Assembly (NCBI RefSeq): GCF_008831285.2 | Contig: NC_045144.1 | Coordinates: forward strand, 25,435,716 to 25,499,715 | Length of the DNA stretch: 64,000 nucleotides | From: Nymphaea colorata | Taxonomy: Eukaryota > Streptophyta > Magnoliopsida > Nymphaeales > Nymphaeaceae | Reading direction: 5' to 3' | Shown: piece after piece, positions 46,101-55,749 of the stretch | Layout of the letters: the number at the start of each line of letters is the position of its first letter | Position numbering within the stretch: position 1 is the first letter of the stretch | The notes under the pieces: generated by a model | What the model saw: only the letters and a program-made list of their open reading frames with translations | What the model was told of the DNA's origin: nothing | Database searches by the model: none | Position numbers and translations under genes: made by a program

Positions 46101-46956
46101 TCTTAAGTTGACCGCAGAAGGGCAAAATTGTCCAAATTGATCAATTTCTACCAATTGACCAAAGTCAAAGCTCATTTGCAAGTAGTTTGACTTTATTTGA
46201 GGTAATTTGATAAATTTGGGTCAAGAAAGCTCTTAATTGAGCTAAATTGTACTTTGACTGAGTTTAGTCAAAGTGGGTTTGGTTCGGTCAAAGTCTATTT
46301 TCGTCCATTAATTGGATCATGAGACAGACTTACGTTTTGACTATGTTGAGCCCATTGTGACCGAACCTAGCTGGAATTGGCACCACATTTGAGTGCACCC
46401 GGGTCAAACCTACTTGGATTAAGTAGGTTAGGTGAGTTTGACCAGTCTAGTAATTGCTTCCTTGGAAATGATTTTTTTCTTTAAGGAGGATCTGGTTAAA
46501 GAAGAGAGAGAGACATAAATGTCTCTCTTTTCCTAGGTTTCTCCTTTATTTCTTCTTGAAAATGACTTTTCTTCAATTAATTTGAGAGAAAATATTTATT
46601 TATTATTTTTTTTTGACATGGAGGGGGCATGGCCCCTGGGGAGGGCTCTTGACCACACGGGCTAGGTGGGGCCCACACGTGGGTCCCACGTAGCATTTTA
46701 GACTGAATTAGATCCAATTCTTGGATCTAAGTCAAAATTTGCATTTTGTAATTGGATTTGGATTTCAAATGACATTTGCAATTGAATTTGGACTCGTAAT
46801 CCTGCATTGGGATTCGTGTATCGGGTTAAATTCACGATTTGAATCTAATTGTTCTTTAGATTCGAAATTGGCTTTGAAATTGCAAATTTTCACAATTCTT
46901 TTGTGAAATTTTCACATTGCTTCAAGTTTGATGTGGAAAAATTTGGGGTGTTAACA
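43128..46956 (-). mobile_element. 3' LTR of the Tat element, 3,829 bp
   Basis: In element orientation the LTR begins TGTTAACACCCC right after the polypurine tract and ends GGGGTGCGAACA at 43128. The ends are inverted repeats matching at ten of twelve positions. A TATATAAA box lies at 45574-45567, inside CTCTATATAAACCTCCCC, about 1.4 kb into the LTR. The last part before the end has ACTCGCATTTCGACC. The five bases outside the LTR are CTGAC on the plus strand (43123-43127). No gene is seen in it; the open frame at 45401-45655 is chance. Confidence 0.8.
45567..45574 (-). promoter_or_regulatory. TATA box within the Tat LTR
   Basis: TATATAAA on the minus strand, followed by CCTCCCC, is the best promoter candidate in the LTR. 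It would mark the U3/R boundary about 30 bases downstream. Confidence 0.5.
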
Positions 46957-46970
46957 GATGCCCCTCTTTG
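46957..46970 (-). other. Polypurine tract of the Tat element
   Basis: CAAAGAGGGGCATC on the minus strand abuts the TGTTAACACC start of the LTR. This is the expected place for the plus-strand primer in reverse transcription. Confidence 0.75.
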
Positions 46971-48015
46971 TTGTTAAGCAAATTGAATAATTTGCTTAAT
47001 AGCAAAGATTCACGCACCAAATTTTTGCAAATCGTTTGGAAAATCCATTTTTCAAATGATGTTGAACCATCCTCGCTCGAGGGGAAATGCTAAGCATAGA
47101 CCTGAAATAAGAAGATCTTTCTCCATCTCATTGGAGACTTTGTAGAGGAATTAATGTTGGTTGAAAAATTTTGTAATTGTGAAAGTTTTTGCATTTGATG
47201 CTTTGAGAAATTTGCCTTCGATGCCTTCTAAACCATTGGCAAGTGCTTTTCTCTTCTTTTACTTAATTTTTCACATACTCTCTTTTGCTTTTGAATTTTG
47301 ATTTTCTTTTTGAGCCACCCTTCACTCTTGGGAGAAATTCCTCACCACCCCAAAAGCTACTACGGAGTTCCACCGCTTTGGCGGTTTTGTGTAGTTTGCT
47401 TTGTGTAATATCAAGTCTATCGGGCTTTCTTCTGAACCCTTGTAACAAGCTTTGGGCCGGTAACTCCTAGACCAGTTGGCCTCAGGGTACCAAATGTAAA
47501 ACACTCCCCGGGCTTACTTGCTCGAATTCAGAAGGCTTTAGGAGACTTAATATAAGCAAAATGTTCATGGATTGCTTTTTAGCTTCACGGCGTAAGCATA
47601 GGTCATATGCCCACCCGCGCCTGCTGAGCTTTGAACCAGAGGAACAACTACACTCACCCCGAGCTCATTGCTCAACTCATTTCGCTTGATAGCTTTTTCT
47701 AGCATCTTGCCAAGGTCTTTTAGGTGACAAGACTTTTTCTTATGGCATCTCATGCTAGACCTTTACAAATGCCGATTGTCGGGACCAACATTAATTACTA
47801 TACATAAGTCCCTCAATGTCTGTGAAATTTCTTGCCTATTTCAAGACGATGCCCTTGCAATTGTCTTCAAGACATGGGTTGAGTTTGAAAATTTTGATGC
47901 ATTTTTGAAACTTTTCCCTAAGGGATACCATGCCCCTTAGTTGGTTTGAAAATTGTTACAAACGTGCTTATCAAAGCATAACTATTTTGAATTTTTTTTT
48001 TTTTGAATTGCAAAT
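46971..48015 (-). other. 3' untranslated region of the Tat element
   Basis: About 1 kb between the integrase stop and the polypurine tract. No extra ORF is supported on the element strand. The plus-strand frame 47752-47940 is antisense to the element. No tandem repeats are visible here, although such UTRs often hold them. Confidence 0.6.
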
Positions 48016-49300
48016 TCAAGTATAGAATTTTTTGAGATGCAAAGCATTAATTGGATCGGGGATTTCAACCCCATCGGCATCAATCAGTCGATAAGAATTG
48101 TGAGGTAGAACCTCTTTGACAACATATGGTCCTTCCCAGTTCGGCGCCCATTTTCCTTTGGGTCTACTCCTGAGTGGAACTATGGATCTTAAAACAAGAT
48201 CATTTACCTGAAATTTTCTTTCAATGACTGATTTGGCATAATGTCGGGCGACTCTCTTACGATAGACTTCGGCATGCTCTGCCGCTTGTAGTCTTTTCTC
48301 GTCTAAGAGGTCTAATTGAGTAAGTCTCTTTTTTTGGTATTTGTTAATTGGGAGTTCAATGAGAGCAGCAAATTTCATTGCTGGTTTTTGGACATGTAAT
48401 GGAAGGACAATTTCCGTTCCATATATTAATTCTGCTGGTGTAGCATTGGTGGGTGTCCGAATTGTGGTTCGATACGCCCAAAGTGCATTGTGCATTTTCT
48501 CGTGCCAATCTCGGCCTGTTTCAACTGTCCTTTCTAAGACACGAATCAAAATCTTGTTGGTTGCTTCTGCCTGACCATTACCTTGAGGGTAATATGGGGC
48601 AGAAAAGTGATGTTGTATTTTGTGTTTATGACAAAGATTGCGCATTTTCTCATTTTGAAATGAGTACCGTTATCAGAAACGATATCATGCGGGATGCCAA
48701 ATCTACACAAAAGATTTTTATGAATGAAGGACACTACGTGTTGTCCTTCGACTGTTTTTAAAGTGATCGCTTCCACCCATTTGGTGAAGTAATCTGTAGC
48801 TGCAAGAAAATACCTGTGTCCATTTGAGGCAGGTGGATTGATTGGACCGACTACGTCGAAGGCCCACATGGAGAATGGCCATGGTGAGCTGACCGAATGA
48901 AGGTACGCTGCTGGAGCATGAATTGATGGTGCATGCAACTAACATTTGATGCATTTCTTGACAAATTGGTGACAGTCTCTTTGCATTGTGGCCAATAGTA
49001 CCCTGCTCTGACTATCTGCTTGACGAGGGTCTGATACCCTACATGTCCCCACAAATTCCTTCATGGGCTTCTTGAATGACTTCTAGTGCCTCATTTGCAT
49101 CGAGACATCTAGCATATTCTGTGTTGAATCCTCTTCTGTATAGGATGTCGGCTAGAATGAAATATCTTGAAGACATGTGTCTCAAACTCTTTGCTCTTTT
49201 CGAGACATTTCTGGTGGAAGTGTTCCAGTTTGGAGAAAATCCTTGATGTTCTGATACCATGGTGTTTCTCTACTTTCTGCTTGCAACACCTGTTCTGGTA
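48016..49300 (-). pseudogene. Tat integrase (broken)
   Basis: The integrase joins element cDNA into host DNA. In element order it shows a zinc-binding region (EAHEGICGDMWGHVGYQTL, GYYWPQC and later Cys residues; 49100-48960). The catalytic core follows, with WAFDVVGPINPPASNGHRYF (first Asp), IVSDNGTHFK (second Asp) and GNGQAEATNK (Glu), about 48870-48570. The C-terminal part has KWAPNWEGPYVV and ends INALHLKKFYT at 48016. The D-D-E residues are all present. At least three frame changes (near 49050, 48900 and 48600) prevent one product. Confidence 0.9.
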
Positions 49301-49359
49301 TGACAAAAGATGGTTGTTCGAGTCTTCCAACTTCAAAAGATCTGATAGATTCTCCAGGT

Positions 49360-49745
49360 TTGAAGGCAATGGTAGAGCCTAAACTGGCTAAACCGTCTGC
49401 TATTGGGTTAAATTCTCTTTTGACATGTAAGAGTTGACATTCCTCGAACTGTCTTAAGAGGGAAGCTGCTAACTCTTGATATGGGATCAATTTTGATCTT
49501 TGACTTGCCAATCTCCATTGACCTGACTGACAGCCAAGAGAGAATCTCCAAAAATGCGAACTCTCTGCACTTTAAATTTGAGCAACATTTTGAGTCCTTG
49601 GATTAGGGCCTCGTACTCTGCCATATTATGCGTGCAGGAAAAATTCAATTTGAGAGAGTAAGGAATCATTTCCCTTTCTGGTGTAATGAAAAGTATCCCA
49701 ATGCCTGCCCAAGTTGTGCTCTTAGATCCATCAAAGTACATCTCC
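49360..49745 (-). pseudogene. Tat second RNase H domain (archaeal/plant-type)
   Basis: The YFDGS motif at about 49735, NMAEYEALIQGL about 120 bases later and IFGDSLLAVSQVNG give the Asp-Glu-Asp set of a class-I RNase H. After a frame change near 49500 the frame gives QLLHVKREFNPIADGLASL with the final Asp (about 49397). Its place between the RT-linked RNase H and the integrase is the signature of Tat-type elements, thought to come from a second, captured RNase H. Confidence 0.85.
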
Positions 49746-51316
49746 CAAATCGGCTCTGGTTCAGTTGTCAGGATTTGCTCATCTGGAAAATCATCATTTG
49801 TTCTAATTTCTTCATATAGAGGAAAATCTGCCAATTGGTCTGCAATGGCTTGCCCCTTGATTGATTTTTGTGACACATATTCCAAATCATATTGCATCAG
49901 CAAAACCTGCCACTTTGCTATCCTTCCATTCAGAAATGGCTGTTCGAGGATATATTTGAGTGGATTAAGTTTGGATAAAATTTTAACTTCACAAGCCAAT
50001 AGATAATGCCTTAATTTTGACACATCCACACCAAGGCTAAGCAAGTTTTTTCCATGTGCGAGTAGTTCTTTCATACTGCACAAATGTCTTACTGATGTAA
50101 TAAATGGCATGTTCTATTCGGCATCCTTCTTCATATTGAGCCAGAAATCCACCACAGGCTGAATCGTTAACTGTGATGTAAAGGAGTAGAGGTTCCCCTA
50201 AAATTGGAGGTTTTAAAATTGGTGGGCAAAGAAGATACTTCTTGATCTTTTCGAATGAGGCTTGACATTCATGCCCCCATTCAAATTTGACTCCTTTCCG
50301 CAGTAAATGGTTGAAGGGTTCGCATCTCATGGCGAGATTAGATATAAACCTTCTGATTGATTGAATTCTGCCTTGCAAGCTGCGTAGCTCCTTAAGATTT
50401 GTTGGGGGTGACATTTCGATGATCGCCTTTGCTTTGGAAGGATCCATCTCGATTCCCTTTTGGCTGACCATAAATCCCAAAAGCTTACCGGATTCCACAC
50501 CAAATACACATTTTTGTGGATTCAATCTAAGTTTGTATTGTAAGAGTCTATCAAAAACTTGAGAGAGAATGTTGATGTGATTCTCCCTTGTTTTGACTTA
50601 ATTAGTAGATCATCTACATATGCATCCATGATTTGATGCATTTGGTCATGAAAAATAGCTGCCATAGCCCTTTGATATGTTGCCCCAGCGTTCTTCAAAC
50701 CAAATGGCATTACTGTATAGCAGAAGGTACCCATGGGGTTGTAAATGATGTTTGGCTTGATCTTGAGCTGCCAACTTAATTTGGTTATAACCAGAATATC
50801 CATCCATAAAGGAGAACATAGCGTGACCTGCGGTACTGTCTACCAACAAGTCAATGTTTGGAAGTGGGTAGTCATCCTTTGGTGTAGCCTTATTCAAATC
50901 TCTGAAATCGATGCAGAGCCGAATTTTGCCATTTTTCTTTGGACTACCACAATGTTTGCTAACCATTCAGGATAGTCGATTGTTCGGATGAACCCTGCCT
51001 TTAGTAGGTCTTCCAGGCCTTCCTTAACTTGCCCCTCAAGACGAGGGTCTAGTTTCCTCAACTTTTGTTTGATTGGCTTGCATTCTGATTTCAATGGTAG
51101 TCGATGCTCGACTAATTTTGTATCAAGTCCTGGCATGTCCTCATAAGTCCACGCAAAGGCTTCTTGATGCTTTTTGAGGAAATCTATCAACTCTTTTCTT
51201 TCTTCTGCTGAGAGACTTGTTCCAATTTGCAAAATCTTTGGACTCTCTTCCGTGCCAATGTTAATTTCCTCAATCGGATCATTAATCAGAGGTGACGGTT
51301 GATCTTGCTTTCTCAT
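49746..51316 (-). pseudogene. Tat reverse transcriptase and RNase H (broken)
   Basis: In element order: RKLDPRLEGQVKEGLEDLL (about 51060), LCIDFRDLNKATPKDDYPLP (about 50910), FSFMDGYSGYNQIKLA (about 50815), TVMPFGLKNAGATYQRAM (about 50710) and the catalytic YVDD at 50620-50609. Then NPQKCVFGVESGKLLGFMVS, FEWGHECQASFEKIK and the first RNase H with EGCRIEHAIYYISKT. LRHYLLACEVKILSKLNPLK and KGQAIADQLADFP close the region. All key RT motifs are retained, but frames change near 50950, 50750, 50520 and 50090. Small indels rather than stops account for the breaks. Confidence 0.92.
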
Positions 51317-52700
51317 TTGGATGAACTCTGGACATTCGGCCTCTGTGAGTTCTGGATTTATCTCCTTAAAAGCTTTTGATGTTGATCCTCAAATGCCATC
51401 CTAAAGATTGTAAAGAAGTTAGATGAAATTTGAGACATTGTATATGGAAGTAATTTGCATTTGTCATTGTATTTTTGAAGGTATTACAAAATGAAGACAC
51501 TTGGTCTATTTGAGTACAATGACGACAAAATGACAAAATGATGGCGGATTTGTTGATTCAAATTGATGGTGAACATCCGCCTATGGTATTGCTCTTGACG
51601 AAAGGTACTGGCTTGAATTCTTCCTCAACATCCACTTTTCATAGCTTTGGCACCCCAAGGCTTGAGTGCCTCGTTGTCCTGTCAAGGTAACTGGTTCCAA
51701 GATTCTATTTTCATGTTTGCCAAGGCCAGTAAATGGCTGGTAGCCATGGCGTATGAGTAAATCCAATCTTTTCTCATTCTGGCAGAATTTCTTGAACAAC
51801 GGATGACTTTTGTAACTTGTTTCAAGTTTGGTACCCCTTTTCACCCATACCTGTTTCTTTGGTTTCTGAATGACCAACCTGCTAAGACTTTGAGATATTT
51901 CTTCTTCTTTGCAGACTCGAATACTGGGTACCTCAATTGTATATGTTGGTACCGGAATCATTGGGTGTACAAGCCGACTTTCCCTATCCTCTGCATAGAT
52001 GGTTATAGAATTCCCGTTGTAAGTCCATTTGACACACTGATGTAGAGTGGAGGGAACTGCATTGGTAGCATGGATCCATGGCCTGCCAAGCAACAAGTTG
52101 AAGGAGGGGTTCTATATCCACCACATGAAATAAAACCCGATGATACGTCTCAGAAATATTCAAATCCAGACATATGCATCCTAGGCATGGTTGTCCTGTC
52201 CCGTCATATCCATGGATGAAAATTTTGGATGGAGTATAGTCAGCCTGTCTTATACCCAACTCACGAGCTGTTTGTTGTGGACAGATGTTCAGGCTTGCTC
52301 CACCATCAATTAAAACGTGGGAGACTCTGGTGCCCTTGTCTCTATCACTATGTGCAAGGCGTCATTGTGCGATGCACCTCCAGTTGGTAGATCTTTATCA
52401 GAGAATATGATCGGACTATTTTCACATAATTCAAAAGCCCATTCATTCCCCTGTTAGGGCTAAACCCTCCCTTCTTGACTTCAGGTAAGGGGTCCAATTC
52501 ATTGAAAATGGATTCCAATGGTTCAGGGTCGCACACTTGTGACTTCTGATCAATCTCTGTCAGATGGTCTTGTTTAACCAGTCCAGTTTGTGCATTGATG
52601 GATCCTTTATCATGTTTGAAAAGCAATCCAAAGAAATCCAGGACGCTGTATCCCTTTTGTTTGTCACCATAATTTGACGACCTGTTGAAAATCTGACCAT
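51317..52700 (-). pseudogene. Tat protease and gag-pol linker (broken)
   Basis: The aspartic protease is marked by HVLIDGGASLNICPQ (about 52320-52270, active-site Asp in DGG) and LLGRPWIHATNAVPSTLHQC (from 52096), the usual spacing for a retroviral-type protease. Downstream, RVCKEEEISQSLSRL and a Lys-rich linker lead toward RT. Upstream, 52626-52348 is linker with DPEPLESIFNELDPLPEVK. Frame changes occur near 52350 and 52040. Confidence 0.8.
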
Positions 52701-52770
52701 CGAAACTATTCCTTTGCCATGTTTAGGAAAAGGATTCTGAGAATGTCCGGCTGTTCACTGACCTCTTTGA

Positions 52771-54119
52771 TTATTTCTTTGTCAACTGCATCTTGCACAA
52801 TATTTTTAAGTACAAGGCAGTCTTCTGTATCATGTCCTGGAGCGCGATGAAATTTGCAGAATTGCTCTTGTTTTTCCCCATCATTGGTGGGGGGTTGGAG
52901 ACTTTTGGGAGAAACAGAGTACCTCTTTCGATTAGCATATGCATGACCTCTTCATAACTTTGTTGTAATGAGGTAAATTTTCTATCGTACCCCCATCCAG
53001 GATGTTTGTTTTTGGTGCCACTACTACTGCCACTAGCTTTGTCCATTACCCTTTATTCTTAGGATATTCGGACTTTTCTTTCTTGAAGGCTGCAGCGTTG
53101 GCCACGATGTTGGCTGGAGCATTCTGACTTCTGCTATTCTTTTTTGTATCTTCCCTTACTTTTACCGGGATGACAGCATCAAAAGCTCCATTCTCAATTC
53201 CTGCTTCAATGCATTCTGCCCTCTCAGTGAGATCGATGAAAGACTTGATTGGAGCATTGGAAATGAGGCTCCTTAATGGTTGTGTCAATTGTTTACGATC
53301 AATCCCAGTGCATGGGATTGAGAGATTGGGTCTCTCATCTTGTTGCAAGAAGACCTCCACCTCTGAATAAAATCTCTCACCTTTTCACCTGGCCTCTGTT
53401 TTAGATAGCATAATGTGGTGATCGTTGGTGCAGTTTCAACGTTTTGAATGAACCTTTCGATGAAAAGGTTGATTAACATGTCAAAATTTTTCAATTCCAC
53501 TGGGTTGATGTGTTCCCGATACCATTGTGCTGCAATTCCTTCTAGGCTTCTAGGGAAACATCGAAAGAGGGCCCTATGATTGTGGCGGAATTTGTAGCAT
53601 TCAGCAAAGAACATGGCCAAATGTGCCTTTGGGTCTCCATGGCCATCAAATTTGATAAATTTCTTGGGCAAGTTTTTTATGTGTTTGTCATTTTCGAAGC
53701 TTTCGTAGAAATCTTCGCAAGTGAAATTCCTCTTGTTCTTGCCTTTAAGTTGTACTGCATTTAACTTTTTTCAACTTCCTGGATTTTTGTTTTCCAGGAT
53801 TCTCCCTTCTTCTTTTTCTTGGGAGTTTTCGGTTCTTCCTCACTACTAGATTCTGTTGTAGCGTCTTCAGAAGAGTCTGAACTGCTTGATGAGTACTTTC
53901 TTGTTTTCTTCCCTTTCTTTTTGGCTTTTTCTGCCTGCGCTTGTTCTTCATTGAACATGATCATGTATTTCCGAATCTTCTGTATTCCTCAAATTCTGGG
54001 TCATTTATTTCCAGCTTGGGAGGTGTTTCTGAGGAGGATTCTTCTCCCCTGTCTCCTATAAAAGGTTGATCAAGCTCCATTTCACTCCTTCTCCTGCTTT
54101 GGCTTCTGGTTTCAACCAT
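52771..54119 (-). pseudogene. Tat gag (broken)
   Basis: The likely start at 54119 reads MVETRSQSRRRSEMELDQP, a usual gypsy gag N terminus. A Ser/Glu/Lys-rich segment follows (SSSSSDSSED, PKKKKKGESW; 53900-53790). The capsid-like retrotransposon gag domain is at about 53671-53330, with DGHGDPKAHLAMFFAECYKF, EGIAAQWYREH, NLFIERFIQNV and GEKVRDFIQRW. Frames change near 53990, 53720 and 53330. No CCHC zinc knuckle was seen. The protein would form the cytoplasmic particle that packages element RNA. Confidence 0.85.
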
Positions 54120-54195
54120 AAAGCGGATGTTCACCTTGCAAGAAGAAAAATTGAAAATGTTAGGATGTGAATTGATGAGAGGTGACAAATTTTGA

Positions 54196-55511
54196 TTACA
54201 TATTAAAAGAAAGATGAGAATGACAAAACTTGACAAAGTTTAACATAACTTGACAAAACTTGACAAATTTTGGCTTAATGACAATGAATAGACATGACAA
54301 TCTAGGACAGAAGGATAGATGGGCGACTTCATCCCACCATTTTACATATTCGGGACCCATTCCTGGACCAAGGACAAGATACAAGTGAGCAAATGATTCC
54401 CAACGTTGCTGGGCATAGGTGTATATCCCGGACCACTCTTCAGTGTCTAGTTCACACTCCACAATGGCTCCTTCCGACTCAATTGGATATGCCTTCCTCT
54501 GACGCAGTGAGAATTGCCTGAGGCAACGCTCCGGATGATATTCAATTATGAAAAACGGTCCCAATAGAAGACTTCCTCTGACTGGGTTGTAAGTGTATCT
54601 TGACTTGATGACCTCTCGATCAAAGAAGTCCCAAATGATGGTGGAGTCATCAACTTCCTCCATCTTTCTGCGGTAGTGCTCCATACTAGATAACTGACCG
54701 TCTGTGTTTTGAAAATGACATGATTGTGGCCCCACATGTTTGTAGAACCATGCTTGCAGTGCAAAGACACATCCTTCTATCGAGTCTGCATCTCCAATTG
54801 AAAATTTGGCCAACCCTCTGTAAAGGAATGCCAAGGCTGCCATTGCTATGGAAATGTGACGGACTTGACATGCCCCCATTTTCTGAAGAGGCGAGCTATG
54901 CGGAAATCCATTATGTGTTCTTCATTATTGAAGAAGATAAGACCCACGGTACAAGTCACTATGGAGTTTTTGTACTTGTCTGCAACAGTTCTAGATAGTG
55001 ACGCAGGGTTGACAAATTGGGAGTATGTTTCACCAAGCTCTTGTAGTTGAAGATATTGATGTCCATCTTTCTCTAGAAAATGCCAACTCCTTTTCCCTGT
55101 GAGTTTACGAATCACTTCTAGAGTTTTGACTTGACCTTGGTTTACAAGGAACTGGTCTTCAATTGGACCTCTTGGGTCACCTTTTGGTTCTGGCAAACCC
55201 ATAATGTTGGAGAACTCATCAAGAGTGATTGTCATTTCACCCCATGGAAACCAGAATGTGTTGGTCCTTGGGTTCCATCTTTCAGCAATTGCATGGATTA
55301 GATTGCCATTGATAGGCTGTATGGCAAGACTGACTGCTTCTTCAAGACCGCAATCCTCTAAGTGATCCGGGAACATACACCGAAAAGTTGGGTACCATGA
55401 AAGATACCACTGAGGTAGGTAGACTCCACTTGGGATGATGCGAAGTCCGGATCGGCCTTGACATGACCCGAATAGGATGTGGTCATATGGGAAGATACTT
55501 TCTGAGTCCAT
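54196..55511 (-). pseudogene. Extra ORF upstream of gag with a plant mobile domain (PMD), one frameshift
   Basis: It starts at 55511 with MDSESIFPYDHILFGSCQGR. The PMD (aminotransferase-like, MAIN/MAIL1-type) is recognised from AERWNPRTNTFWFPWGEM and TITLDEFSNIMGLPEPKGDP, about residues 76-112. This matches the family's E-R-W-x-P-x-T-x-T-F...G-E-M-T-x-T-L-x-D...G-L-P pattern. The first frame stops at 54846. A second frame, open from 54879 to 54196, continues with ISIAMAALAFLYRGLAKFS and FALQAWFYKHVGP, typical of the C-terminal half. The switch lies at a run of A followed by G5 near 54880, so it is either an indel or, less likely, a shift site. Known roles of host PMD proteins are in genome silencing and meristem maintenance; its role in an element is unknown. 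Confidence 0.85.
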
Positions 55512-55649
55512 CTAGACAAGAGAAGGTATTAGACTTTGACATGAATTGACCCAATAGAGACTCGAGAAGAGTTTTGACATTGGGTTTGGACATGGACTTA
55601 GGGGCAAAGTAAAACATCACATGCGTCCAAACAAGCAGTTAATGAAAAT

Positions 55650-55749
55650 NNNNNNNNNNNNNNNNNNNNNNNNNNNNNNNNNNNNNNNNNNNNNNNNNNN
55701 NNNNNNNNNNNNNNNNNNNNNNNNNNNNNNNNNNNNNNNNNNNNNNNNN
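55650..55749. other. Assembly gap (100 N)
   Basis: Exactly 100 N, the standard placeholder for a gap of unknown size. It lies 138 bases upstream (in element direction) of the PMD ORF, where the Tat 5' UTR, primer-binding site and 5' LTR would be expected. The two sides may not be truly adjacent. Confidence 0.95.

Larger units (their letters stand above)
43128..55649 (-). mobile_element. Tat-lineage Ty3/gypsy retrotransposon, 5' LTR not visible
   Basis: On the minus strand the order is plant-mobile-domain ORF, gag, protease, reverse transcriptase, RNase H, second RNase H, integrase, 3' UTR, polypurine tract and 3' LTR. The second RNase H between RNase H and integrase is diagnostic of the Tat lineage, as is the large size. 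At least 12.5 kb is present without the 5' LTR. The coding part carries over ten reading-frame changes, so it is not autonomous now, although catalytic motifs remain. The upstream end runs into the N gap at 55650, where the primer-binding site and 5' LTR would be expected. Confidence 0.9.

Noticed and set aside
47752-47940. 62-codon plus-strand frame downstream of the integrase
   Set aside because: It is antisense to the Tat element's 3' UTR and has no known motif.
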